Assembly: GCA_964347035.1 (NCBI GenBank) | Contig: CAYFXE010000015.1 | Coordinates: 1 to 64,000 of the forward strand | Reading direction: 5' to 3' | Length of the DNA stretch: 64,000 nucleotides | Origin: CAYFXE01 sp964347035 | GTDB taxonomy: Bacteria; Acidobacteriota; Aminicenantia; Aminicenantales; Aminicenantaceae | Part shown: one piece after another, positions 51,170-59,669 of the stretch | How positions within the stretch are numbered: the stretch's first letter is position 1 | Layout: each line of letters opens with the position of its first letter | The notes under the pieces: model-generated | Database searches by the model: none | Seen by the model: only the letters and a program-made list of their open reading frames with translations | What the model was told of the DNA's origin: nothing | Program-made: the position numbers and the translations under genes

Positions 51170-53701
51170 ATGAAAAAAACTTTCTTGATGACATGTGTGG
51201 TTTTCCTTTTCTTCGGCTCCCTTCAGGGGAGTGATTTTCAGACAAGAATCATAAAAAACGCTGATGATTTGCCCGAAGAATTCTGTACCATCTGGAAACA
51301 GGGAGATATTCTTCTCTCCGATGGCCAATACTTACTGCTTCTCGGTGGGGTCCCGAGGCCTCTCGACAGCTGGCTCCTTAACTATCCTAACTCCAACACC
51401 ATGGGAAGTATCATCGGTTTCGCTCCCGCTGGAGATGATGTGGTGAGCAACCTGAACATCGGATCGCCAGTCATCAAAATTCTGGAGCGAAGAGACTATC
51501 TTTCCTATTCCTCGTTGAAACCTGTCGAAGGACAGGCGAAAGGGGTCATGACCTTCAAGGCCTCCGCTTTTTACAAGGGAAAAAATGGCCAAAAGGCAGA
51601 GATAGTGACCACTTACGACCTTTTGTACCAAAAAGGACAGATCGATATCCGGTCCACCATCAAAAATACAGGTCAGAAAGCCTTGAATAACTTAGATTAT
51701 TTCCTCCGCTTTGAGCCCTATCATCGTTACTCATTCAGCCCTTTTAACCGAAGTAAACATCCTGATCTCAATTTTCGGATCTATCAAAAACAGGATCATT
51801 ATCTAGGCTGGATGAATATGAATCCGGTCAAGACCGAGGAGGAGAAAGACGAACCAGAGCCAGGAGTCTTAGCTCCGGGTGATGAGTTCGAGCTGCACTT
51901 CAAGCTGCTCATCCATACCCAGGTCAACGGCCTTCTCCAGAACATGTACGAGTTACTCAACAGAAAATTGGAAAGCGCCTTTTTTTATTTTAAAGATCAT
52001 GACGGAGGGCCGGTCGAGGTCATCGTCAAGGACGCTGTTTCTTCTTCGATCTTTTACCGAACTTATCAGCGGAATATGACTGAACTGGATATCCTACTAC
52101 CTCCGGGAGCCTATAGAATTCAAACCCATTTTTTTCCGGCTGTCGTCGAAGAATTCCTCGTCGTGGAGGAAGGGGGGAAAAATGTTTGTTCCCTCCGAAA
52201 TCCTCCTCTTGAAACGGTGAAGGTCAAAATCAGAAATAGTCAGGGTGAGTTCGTACCAGGCAAGGTCAGTTTTATTGGCCTGGATCCGACCAGGACTCCT
52301 TATTTTAAACCCGAAGATCCGATTAAAAGCGGCCGAAATTGGGAAGGTTTCAAGAATTCCTGTTTTCCTCCCGAGGAGGGCCTGGAAGTCAGATTACCAG
52401 TGGGAACCTATCTCCTTACCGCCTCTCGTGGACCGGAATATACGATCGATCACACGGTTGTCGAAGTACTCGAAGGCCAGGCTCTTGAGATTATTTTTCA
52501 TATCGACAGAGTGATCCAGACAAACGATCTCATCTCAATCGATCCCCATATGCACACCTTTTTCTCTGACGGAAGAATGGGTGTTTCAGAAAGGATCAGA
52601 TCTGTGGTGGCCGAAGGAGTGGACGTGGCCGTCGCCACAGATCATAACACGATCACCGATTACCGACCTACCCTAGAAAAACTGGGTTTACATCCCTATT
52701 TATCGGTCATTAAAGGCAATGAAATCACCACCAAGGGCGTGATCCATTACAACTCATATCCTCTCCAAAAGAGAGAAGGCCAGGAGAGGAACGGCGCTAT
52801 CTGGCCTCTGTCTGGGGAAGTCACGCCTCTATTTAATTCTAGTCGAAAAGAAGATACTCAGGCCCTTCTTCAGGTCAATCACCCGCGGGATGGAGATATC
52901 GGCTATTTTAACAATTACCGGCTTGACATGGATTCTGCCTCTTTTGTTGGCCCCGATTTCAACCTGGATTTTGATGTTTTAGAAGTCATGAATGGACCCT
53001 ACTTCTATTCCTCTAATCAGGTAGCTGTCGAGGACTGGCTCCATCTTATCAACCGGGGGTATGATTATCCTATTGTTGCTTCGTCGGATTCCCATTCCAT
53101 AGACAAGGATGAACCTGGTTATTCCAGAACCTATGTTTTTTACGAAGGGGAAAAAAGGGACAACCTGGATATTGAGGCTCTTATCCAGGCTATAAAAAAG
53201 GGACGATCCTTCATCAGCAACGGTCCTCTGGTGGAGTTCACAGTCAACGATACACATGTTCCAGGTAACTCCATGATTCAAAGTCAGGGAAAAGCCAAAA
53301 TTTCGATTCGAGTCCAGAGTGCCCCTTGGATTTCTGTTGATGAGGTCCGCCTGATCATCAACGGCGAAAGAAAAATCATCTTTCCCGTAAAATACGAGGA
53401 GGATACCCTTATGAAGTTTGACGAAGAAATTGAACTGCAGCTTAAGAAGGATTCCTATTTTTTGGTCGAAGTCCAGGGGAAAAGAAGCCTCTTCCCCGTC
53501 CAGCAAAAACAAGCTAAGGAGGATAAATTCAAAAGAGCCACCTTACCTTATGCCTTAACCAATCCTGTCTTCATCGATGTCGACGGCAACGGTCAGTTTG
53601 ATCCGCCCTGGGAGGGCAAAATTCTGTTTAAATCATCCATGCCTAAGACTAAATTCGTCGATGATCGTTATTTGAAGAAAATGAGCAAGATACGGAATTG
53701 A
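51170..53701 (+). CDS. Exported CehA/McbA-type PHP-domain metallohydrolase
   Basis: A signal peptide (MKKTFLMTCVVFLFFGSLQG, residues 1-20) precedes a beta-rich N-terminal half and a PHP phosphoesterase-like domain. SIDPHMHTFFSDGRMG near residues 460-475, VATDHNTITDY near 490, a late QVNHPRDGD and ASSDSH carry the metal ligands. The CehA family holds esterases and phosphodiester hydrolases that act on varied small molecules. AAGGAG lies six bases before the ATG. It is the first gene of the run that continues to the CDP-alcohol phosphotransferase (one base downstream). Confidence 0.86.
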   Translation: MKKTFLMTCVVFLFFGSLQGSDFQTRIIKNADDLPEEFCTIWKQGDILLSDGQYLLLLGGVPRPLDSWLLNYPNSNTMGSIIGFAPAGDDVVSNLNIGSPVIKILERRDYLSYSSLKPVEGQAKGVMTFKASAFYKGKNGQKAEIVTTYDLLYQKGQIDIRSTIKNTGQKALNNLDYFLRFEPYHRYSFSPFNRSKHPDLNFRIYQKQDHYLGWMNMNPVKTEEEKDEPEPGVLAPGDEFELHFKLLIHTQVNGLLQNMYELLNRKLESAFFYFKDHDGGPVEVIVKDAVSSSIFYRTYQRNMTELDILLPPGAYRIQTHFFPAVVEEFLVVEEGGKNVCSLRNPPLETVKVKIRNSQGEFVPGKVSFIGLDPTRTPYFKPEDPIKSGRNWEGFKNSCFPPEEGLEVRLPVGTYLLTASRGPEYTIDHTVVEVLEGQALEIIFHIDRVIQTNDLISIDPHMHTFFSDGRMGVSERIRSVVAEGVDVAVATDHNTITDYRPTLEKLGLHPYLSVIKGNEITTKGVIHYNSYPLQKREGQERNGAIWPLSGEVTPLFNSSRKEDTQALLQVNHPRDGDIGYFNNYRLDMDSASFVGPDFNLDFDVLEVMNGPYFYSSNQVAVEDWLHLINRGYDYPIVASSDSHSIDKDEPGYSRTYVFYEGEKRDNLDIEALIQAIKKGRSFISNGPLVEFTVNDTHVPGNSMIQSQGKAKISIRVQSAPWISVDEVRLIINGERKIIFPVKYEEDTLMKFDEEIELQLKKDSYFLVEVQGKRSLFPVQQKQAKEDKFKRATLPYALTNPVFIDVDGNGQFDPPWEGKILFKSSMPKTKFVDDRYLKKMSKIRN

Positions 53702-53702
53702 A

Positions 53703-54323
53703 GTGAACATTCATCCCTTTAATCCCAAACCTCCTGAATCTTTCTACAGCGAACCCAACATCCTGACTTTAATCCGTCTTGTTCTCTCCCTATCATTCTT
53801 TACTCTGGCCATCGTCAAGATGAACCCGACCTATAACTTTATCGGACTAGGCATTCATTGGTTGGGCGATGTGGCTGATGGGATGTATGCACGAATTCTC
53901 AAACAGGAGACGATTCTAGGCGCCGAGATCGATATCATCGCCGACCGTGTGGAGATCCTCTTCTTCTACGTCAATTTCTTGCATTTCCATCCCCACTTGT
54001 TCCTCCCGGGGGCGGTGTACATCGTCGAATTTGCCTTCATCGATTTCTACCTGAGCTACCAATTCTTAAAACACGACATCATCTCTCCGAATTACTTTTA
54101 TAAGGTCGACCGAACTTTCCATCTGCTCAACTACAGCCCACCGGCAAAATTCATAAATTCCACGATCGTGACTCTTATTCTTATTTTTGTTCCTAAACTC
54201 AGAACCATCGCTTTGGTCGTCGCTTTTTTTCTGATCGGACTGAAAATTTACTCCATATACCTCTTGAACAAAAAGACAAGAGTTGGTAAAAAGATAGACT
54301 CAAACCAGGAGAAAACAGGATGA
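53703..54323 (+). CDS. CDP-alcohol phosphatidyltransferase
   Basis: Integral membrane enzyme joining an alcohol to a CDP-linked lipid. The complete family motif is present: Asp56, Asp59, Gly60, Ala63, Arg64, Gly73, Asp77, Asp81 (DGxxAR then GxxxDxxxD). Several hydrophobic helices surround it. The length is 206. GTG 53703 is the start, one base after the PHP-hydrolase stop (TGA at 53699-53701), with translation probably coupled; it ends as ATGA with the radical SAM gene. The alcohol acceptor (glycerol-phosphate, inositol-phosphate or other) cannot be told by eye. Confidence 0.9.
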   Translation: MNIHPFNPKPPESFYSEPNILTLIRLVLSLSFFTLAIVKMNPTYNFIGLGIHWLGDVADGMYARILKQETILGAEIDIIADRVEILFFYVNFLHFHPHLFLPGAVYIVEFAFIDFYLSYQFLKHDIISPNYFYKVDRTFHLLNYSPPAKFINSTIVTLILIFVPKLRTIALVVAFFLIGLKIYSIYLLNKKTRVGKKIDSNQEKTG

Positions 54324-55291
54324 GATACTCCCGCTCGCGCCGGATGGCCTTGATAAAAAGATCTGTCGAGTGCTTTTTTTTCAGAAGGCCCTATTGTGTC
54401 TCTTTCGAAGTAACGCACAGTTGTAACGCCCGCTGCTCCCATTGCCACCTCGGGGGAGCGGTGGACGAAAAAAGAGCATCTCCTCAGGAATTCGGCAAGC
54501 GCAGTCGGGAACTCAAACCCCTTATTGCTCAGATGTCAGGGGGTGAGCCCCTTCTGCGGAGAGACCTCGAACAGATTATCCAGGAGATTAAAAGCCCCGA
54601 GGGTGTTCCCTACATGGTCGTGACGACCAACGCCGCCACTCTAAGCCGGGACAGATACGAAAGCCTCATCCAGGCTGGTGTAGATGAATTCTCTGTATCT
54701 CTCGACTATCCCGATGAACGGCATGATGAATTCAGGGGCATCCCCGGGCTCTTCCGACGCCTTGAGACGCTCATCAAAAGCCTTCCCTCTGACAGGGACA
54801 AGGCGATCACCTTTTGTTGTGTTGTTCAGAGCGACAACTATAAGGATCTTTTCCGGATTGCGGATTTAGCCAAGGAATGGGGCGTCAAGCTGAATTTCAG
54901 CACCTATACATATCTCAGAACAAATAACAAAAAATACCTGCTCAACGAGACCCAGCGTGAAGAGATTAAGGGAATCATCCGCCGCTTATTGGATTACAAA
55001 AAGCAAAATGGAGTCGTGTTGACTTCTGAATTTGTCTTCAAGCACATGGTGGACTTCTTCCGCGATGAGGAGACGCCAAACTGCCGCACAGGCCGTAAAT
55101 TTTTCAACATTAATCCAGATGGAACCCTCTCTCCCTGCGGTCTGATCATCAAGGATTATCGAACTCGAAAGGAACTCATCGATAAGTTTTCCAAGAACAA
55201 CACCTGCACCTACTGCTACACGAGCATTCGCGCGAACTCCGAAAAGCCTCTTAAATATCTCCTCAAAGACAGTCTTAACGCCATAAAATGA
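54320..55291 (+). CDS. Radical SAM enzyme with SPASM-like C-terminal cysteines
   Basis: Cluster motif CNARCSHC (Cys35, Cys39, Cys42) in FEVTHSCNARCSHCHLGG. QMSGGEPLLRRDLEQI is the GGE-type SAM site. C-terminal cysteines in CRTGRKFFNINPDGTLSPCG and NNTCTYCYTSIRAN suggest auxiliary iron-sulfur binding as in SPASM or twitch domains. The protein is 323 residues. ATG overlaps the CDP-alcohol phosphotransferase stop. No RiPP precursor is seen nearby, so a lipid or small-molecule target is more likely than a peptide; that is inference from its lipid-type neighbours. Confidence 0.85.
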   Translation: MRYSRSRRMALIKRSVECFFFRRPYCVSFEVTHSCNARCSHCHLGGAVDEKRASPQEFGKRSRELKPLIAQMSGGEPLLRRDLEQIIQEIKSPEGVPYMVVTTNAATLSRDRYESLIQAGVDEFSVSLDYPDERHDEFRGIPGLFRRLETLIKSLPSDRDKAITFCCVVQSDNYKDLFRIADLAKEWGVKLNFSTYTYLRTNNKKYLLNETQREEIKGIIRRLLDYKKQNGVVLTSEFVFKHMVDFFRDEETPNCRTGRKFFNINPDGTLSPCGLIIKDYRTRKELIDKFSKNNTCTYCYTSIRANSEKPLKYLLKDSLNAIK

Positions 55292-55309
55292 TGTGGTTTT
55301 TCCAAAAGG

Positions 55310-55993
55310 ATGAATAATCAAGACAATTCACGCATTTCCCCTAAAAATACGAAAAAGTCCTCAAAAATTCGAACCCTGCTGTTTATCCTGNNNNNNNNNN
55401 CTCTGGTTCTGATTCTTCTCATCGGCTGGCTGAGCTTTAAAACGCTCCGGACCAGTAAGAATCTATGGGTCCTCTTTTTCTACAGCTTTCCCTCGGAATT
55501 CTTGGTTGCAGTTGTCCCTCACGAACCCATCCTGCTGTACTTCGGCAAGTTTTATTCTCCTCTGACCGTGGCCGTGGTCGGTATTATCGGGACGGTGATG
55601 ACTGAGGCCATCAATTACTCTGTCTTCAATTACATCACCGACACCAATCTCTTCCAAAAAATTCGCCATAAGAAAGCCGTCAATAAAATTATCGAGCTCT
55701 TCCAAAAATTTCCCTTCCTCGCCGTCTGGATTGCCGGATTGACCCCTATTCCTTTCTACCCTTTTCGATTCCTTGTCGTCTTGGCCCGTTATCCTGTCTT
55801 TAAATACCTCCTGGCTGTCTTTCTCTCGCGAACTCCTCGTTTCTACATCCTCGCCTACCTGGGACACGCGATTAAATTTCCTGATTATTTACTGGTTATT
55901 CTCTTCGTCCTCCTGATCCTAGCGATGAATATCCAGTTTTTAAGGAATGTGCTGAAAAAAAGTAACCAAGAAAAGAAATCCGATCTCCCCTAG
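55310..55993 (+). CDS. VTT-domain (DedA-like) membrane protein with N gap
   Basis: Multi-spanning protein of about 227 residues. The VTT hallmark lies in AVWIAGLTPIPFYPFRFLVVLARYPVFKYLLAVFLSRTPRFYILAYLG (region 140-187); an earlier VPHEPILLYFGKFYSP segment is the usual re-entrant region. VTT/DedA proteins are proposed lipid scramblases. Bases 55391-55400 are N, affecting about four residues of TM1; the frame is the same on both sides. It lies 19 bases after the radical SAM gene. It may move the lipid made by the neighbouring enzymes. Confidence 0.85.
   Translation: MNNQDNSRISPKNTKKSSKIRTLLFILXXXXLVLILLIGWLSFKTLRTSKNLWVLFFYSFPSEFLVAVVPHEPILLYFGKFYSPLTVAVVGIIGTVMTEAINYSVFNYITDTNLFQKIRHKKAVNKIIELFQKFPFLAVWIAGLTPIPFYPFRFLVVLARYPVFKYLLAVFLSRTPRFYILAYLGHAIKFPDYLLVILFVLLILAMNIQFLRNVLKKSNQEKKSDLP
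55391..55400. other. Scaffold gap of 10 N inside the VTT gene
   Basis: Ten Ns within the first transmembrane helix. Both sides share the same frame, so the gene is probably intact, but the true gap length is unknown. Confidence 0.95.
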
Positions 55994-56179
55994 AATCCTG
56001 GCGATGAGGGCCTTAGTTACCCCGGAAGTAACCTCGCCAATATACCCTTCTTCAAGAACCCTTTTGGATTTTAATGACAAGCAAGGCAAATTCCTTGAAG
56101 AATGATTTCATCAGAATAAGGTTGGTTGGTACGGGGTGCCCTCCGTGTTGTAACCATTACAAATAAAAGCTTAGGTATC

Positions 56180-56202
56180 ATCATGGAATTGGAGATGCTT
56201 AT
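56180..56202 (-). repeat. Isolated GTAAGCAT-type box (partial dispersed element)
   Basis: On the minus strand this reads ATAAGCATCTCCAATTCC followed by ATGAT, matching the box of copies 1-3 at 20 or more of 23 bases. No hairpin core is recognisable 70 bases further, so only the box is kept. It lies seven bases upstream of the diacylglycerol-kinase -35. Confidence 0.7.
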
Positions 56203-56209
56203 GTATCAA

Positions 56210-56238
56210 TTGCGATAATTCCATTTTTCTGGTAAAAA
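56210..56238 (+). promoter_or_regulatory. Promoter of the diacylglycerol kinase gene
   Basis: TTGCGA (56210-56215) and TAAAAA (56233-56238) with TGG before the -10 and a 17-bp spacer. Apart from the box above, the space 55994-56179 shows nothing I can name. Confidence 0.5.
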
Positions 56239-56276
56239 AATATTGAATACTCACTTAAAACTGGGACTCGTCACGT

Positions 56277-57203
56277 ATGCAACAAAAATCAACGAGAAAA
56301 ATTTCCTTCATCGTCAATCCCCGATCCGCGCAGAAGAAATGGAGAAGACGGAAGAATATCAGACAATTCCTTCACAAAGCTCTCTGTTGTGATATCGTTG
56401 ATACTCTAGGAGATAAAAGTCAGACCGTTGAGTTAGCCAAAAAATTGAGTCTAGATCACGATATCCTCGTCGCCGTTGGAGGAGACGGAACCGTTGCTGA
56501 CGTCATCCAGGGAATCATGGACGCCCGTAAAGATGTCACTCTTGGTATCCTGCCACTCGGGAGCGGCAATGCCTTCCGGAAGTCGCTCCACATCCCTAAG
56601 CAGGTTAGGAAAGCGCTAAGAATCATTGTCGAAGGAGAGGAAAAAGAGATCGATCTGATCATGATTGAGGGCAAAGCGGCCGGTTTTGCCAGTATCGGCG
56701 CCACGGCTGAGGTGACCCAAAAAGCACTCGAGAACAAGATCCCTGGACTTTTCGGCCATGTCCTTGAAGGGCGAACATTATCAACACTACCGAAAAGGGA
56801 GCTGGAGGCTGAGATCTACGAGGGGATTGATGACGGAGGGGGACGATTCGATCATAAAAAGATACGATTAGAATCATTCGACTGTGTCATCGGAAAGACA
56901 AACTATTTTGGGTACAGCTGGCGGATCGCCCCCGAGGCCCGAATCGACGACAGCCTCCTCGATATCACCTTCTTCGAAACCAACGGTTGGAAATATCTGC
57001 TCTTCTTTCCCCTCATCTACTTTGGAATCTACCAGCGGTTCCAGAGACACTATAAAGCTAAGAAGATGACTCTTCGGGGGAAAAAGTTGCCTATCCAGTA
57101 CAACGGCGAATATCTCGGGGAACGGGATGAAGTGCGGATCGAAGTCCTGCCGAAGGCCATGAAAGTTATCACCCCGCCAGATAAACAGCCGAGAGAAAAC
57201 TAA
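56277..57203 (+). CDS. Diacylglycerol kinase-family lipid kinase
   Basis: Soluble lipid kinase of the DAGK_cat/YegS group. SFIVNPRSAQKKWRR at the N-terminus, the nucleotide loop AVGGDGTVADVIQGI near residues 63-77, LPLGSGNAFRKSL near 100 and a C-terminal beta-rich domain with RIAPEARIDDSLLDI and IQYNGEYLGE (late conserved Gly/Glu) are all typical. The length is 308. It would phosphorylate diacylglycerol or a related lipid. It follows the CDP-alcohol phosphotransferase, radical SAM and VTT genes, but with its own promoter. Shine-Dalgarno weak. Confidence 0.9.
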   Translation: MQQKSTRKISFIVNPRSAQKKWRRRKNIRQFLHKALCCDIVDTLGDKSQTVELAKKLSLDHDILVAVGGDGTVADVIQGIMDARKDVTLGILPLGSGNAFRKSLHIPKQVRKALRIIVEGEEKEIDLIMIEGKAAGFASIGATAEVTQKALENKIPGLFGHVLEGRTLSTLPKRELEAEIYEGIDDGGGRFDHKKIRLESFDCVIGKTNYFGYSWRIAPEARIDDSLLDITFFETNGWKYLLFFPLIYFGIYQRFQRHYKAKKMTLRGKKLPIQYNGEYLGERDEVRIEVLPKAMKVITPPDKQPREN

Positions 57204-57212
57204 CCAGAAGAA

Positions 57213-58700
57213 TTATTTCTTCCGGGCTTCGGCCACAATCCTTTTAGCCTCTTCCAACATGGTGGGGGCATGGTAAACAATCCCATCTTTGATCGTCCAC
57301 TTCACTCCCCCTCTCCGGATCATTTTTCCCTCTTTTCGGTCTAAGACTCCCGTCGGGTAAAGATACTTGAGGTTCTCCAGCGGGTTTCCCTCCACGAGAA
57401 TCATATCGGCCAGATAGCCAGGGCGGATCCGGCCCATCCTGTTCTCCATTCCCAGTATCTCGGCGTTGTTGCCCGTGGCATGCTGGATGACATCGATGGG
57501 GTGGAAGCCGGCTTCCTGATGAAGCTCCAATTCTCTGATAAGGCTGAATCCGTAGAGCATGTAGATATAGCCGGCGTCCTCACCAGCACCCACAACACCC
57601 CCCATCCGGGCAAAATCCAGGACTGCCTTCATCCATATTTGATAGTTCTCTCGCCAGAACACCTCATCGGTCGTGCTCCAATCCCAGTGGTAGGAGCCAT
57701 GAAAGGCAGGATTGGGATGGAAATACTCCTCAAGTGCCAGGTGAAGATAATCCTTGAACCAAGGCTGATTCTTGGCCCGCATCAGGTCTCGGTTAGCCTC
57801 GTATATGACAAAGGTCGGACACCAGGCTACCTCCTTGGCCACCAGTGTTTTCAAAACTTTTTCCATTTTCTGAGGATCTGCTTCACGCCACAGTCGGCCT
57901 GCATACCGGAAGCGATCGTCCTCGTCCGAGTAGTTATACCAGTGAGGAAAATTCTGGGAACCGTGGAGGGCGGCATCGGGCACACCATACCAGTGTTCGA
58001 TCGATGTGACACCAAAGGCCGCATCATCCCAAGCATCGGTTTCTTCTACACCCGCGTGATGAGCCACGCGGAGATCCTGTTTTTGGGCTTCCTCAAGAGC
58101 TGCACTCATGATGTCACGATCCATCCCGAATATCTTCACTCCGTCTCCTCCGAGGTTTTTGATCTCTTGGATTCTTTGACGCACCTCTTCCGGCGTCCTT
58201 CCCCAGGCCCGCATGTAAAGGAAGATCCGGGGAGCCGCGATCCGACCTTCTTGACTCTTCCGTCGTTCTTCCAGTGTTTTGTCCGTGTTGCTGCCGACAT
58301 CGCGGACAGAGGTGATCCCGCAGGCAAGCCAGAGATTATAGATGTATTCAAAAGGAAGAGGCTGGCCTCCCCGCTGATCATGGACATGGGCATGAATATT
58401 GATCAAGCCTGGCAGGAGATACATCCCGGATCCATCAAGGACATGATTCTCATCTTGATACGCCTCCTCACCCCTATTGGCTGACCGGACTGATTGAATC
58501 TTATTTTGCTCGAGGATGACATCGAACGGTCCTCTGGGAGGAGTCCCTTTACCATCGATGAGAATCACATTCCGTATGACGAGGCGATCATACCGAGATC
58601 CATTCTCTACCCCTCTGGTCTCGGCCTCGAGTCGGGAAAGGCAAAAAAGACCGAAGAGAATACAGAGAACACATATCATCATGTTTTTTTTATATCTCAC
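57213..58700 (-). CDS. Exported amidohydrolase-family metalloenzyme
   Basis: GTG 58700 is a good start: AAAGGAG lies six bases upstream. A signal peptide (MMICVLCILFGLFCLSRLEA, residues about 7-26) shows export. The amidohydrolase metal site is INIHAHVHD near residue 102, KIFG near 187 (carbamylated Lys), VAHHAG near 213, SIEHWYG near 235 and AGEDAGY near 377. The protein is 495 residues. It could be an imidazolonepropionase-like or prolidase-type enzyme; the substrate is not told by the sequence. It is convergent with the diacylglycerol kinase (nine-base gap). Confidence 0.87.
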   Translation of the reverse strand: MRYKKNMMICVLCILFGLFCLSRLEAETRGVENGSRYDRLVIRNVILIDGKGTPPRGPFDVILEQNKIQSVRSANRGEEAYQDENHVLDGSGMYLLPGLINIHAHVHDQRGGQPLPFEYIYNLWLACGITSVRDVGSNTDKTLEERRKSQEGRIAAPRIFLYMRAWGRTPEEVRQRIQEIKNLGGDGVKIFGMDRDIMSAALEEAQKQDLRVAHHAGVEETDAWDDAAFGVTSIEHWYGVPDAALHGSQNFPHWYNYSDEDDRFRYAGRLWREADPQKMEKVLKTLVAKEVAWCPTFVIYEANRDLMRAKNQPWFKDYLHLALEEYFHPNPAFHGSYHWDWSTTDEVFWRENYQIWMKAVLDFARMGGVVGAGEDAGYIYMLYGFSLIRELELHQEAGFHPIDVIQHATGNNAEILGMENRMGRIRPGYLADMILVEGNPLENLKYLYPTGVLDRKEGKMIRRGGVKWTIKDGIVYHAPTMLEEAKRIVAEARKK

Positions 58701-58901
58701 AGCTATCTCCTTTCTGTGTCTTTTTTTATTAATACTAAAAAAGGGCTCGAGAATCTATAAAAAAAAAGAACTCACATAATCATTCTTCGAATTTCTGTCG
58801 ATAATAGACGTATCGACAGTGCATAGAACTCGGATTTATGGAAAATTACCAGAAATCCGATTTAAATGGAGCATATCGAAAGTCGAAAGGATTCTTAGTC
58901 A

Positions 58902-59495
58902 TCAGGAAGAGGGAGGCATGATGATGGCTCCTTTACTGAAATTACCGTAGACTTCGGCCTCTCCATTCAAGAAAAGCTGTCCGGTGTAGGCCGCGGTGAC
59001 AGCATCCAACTCATGACCGGAAATACCTTTCTTAAGACCCGTGATTCCCAGCTTCCTCAATCCTTTTCTCAAGCCCTCCAGGTCGTGCTTGACCCGAGGA
59101 AGACCTAATATATCTTGGGCCCCACCGGGATAGATTTCAACGACCTCTATGTTGATTTGTTCTAGCTCTGACCGAAGTTTGATGCCCCGTTCGGTGAGTT
59201 TTCGCATCGGTCCCAGTGTTATCGGGAAGAAAGGAATACGCCTTTTCCTTAATTCCACATCGCAAGGCCGAAAATGGTGCCGATTCCTGTCCTGTATGGA
59301 TTTCCTGCCAGGAGGGAGCGTCAAGGGGGCATCAACAGTCACGAGAGCTGGTCTTTCTTCCTGAATACAACCGAGGATGTCCTCGTCAGAGTATAAAAGC
59401 GATGTTCGTGCTTGGAGTCCCTTGAGGACGCAGATGCCAGTTGGCCGGCTCGAGACTCCGGCCAAATCTACTCCGACGACCAGATTCTTCATCAT
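58902..59495 (-). CDS. DUF429 protein (RNase H-like fold)
   Basis: Predicted nuclease-like domain of 197 residues. VGVDLAGVSSRPTG at the N-terminus gives the first acidic residue, LVTVDAPLTLPPG near 52-64 the second and GISGHELDAVTAAYTG near 157-172 the third. PITLGPMRKLTERG and EIYPGGAQDILG are the remaining family blocks. Tandem ATG codons make the first residue uncertain. No biochemical role has been shown for this family. The 206-base space 58701-58901 and the 174-base space 59496-59669 show no gene; the latter holds a GGGGATGCCCCC hairpin at 59598-59610 without a T-run. Confidence 0.82.
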   Translation of the reverse strand: MMKNLVVGVDLAGVSSRPTGICVLKGLQARTSLLYSDEDILGCIQEERPALVTVDAPLTLPPGRKSIQDRNRHHFRPCDVELRKRRIPFFPITLGPMRKLTERGIKLRSELEQINIEVVEIYPGGAQDILGLPRVKHDLEGLRKGLRKLGITGLKKGISGHELDAVTAAYTGQLFLNGEAEVYGNFSKGAIIMPPSS

Positions 59496-59669
59496 CCAAA
59501 TTATTCTTTCACAAAATATGACTCATAGACAGTCATCAAGTTGACGATTGGTTCGCCGTGGCCTGACGCGAAGCACCCATCGTCGGAAGCTGCAAGAGGG
59601 GATGCCCCCTTGGTTACGGAGCAGTCAATTCATACCTCTTCTAAGTTAAGAATGGATCCAAGGTCAATC

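Noticed and set aside
57480..58484. 334-residue plus-strand ORF opposite the amidohydrolase
   Set aside because: The minus-strand frame has full amidohydrolase metal motifs and a signal peptide; the plus-strand frame has none.
59550..59612. GC-rich hairpins as another copy of the dispersed element
   Set aside because: A TTCGCCG piece and a GACGAT/ATCGTC pair occur, but the box and the conserved core order are missing.
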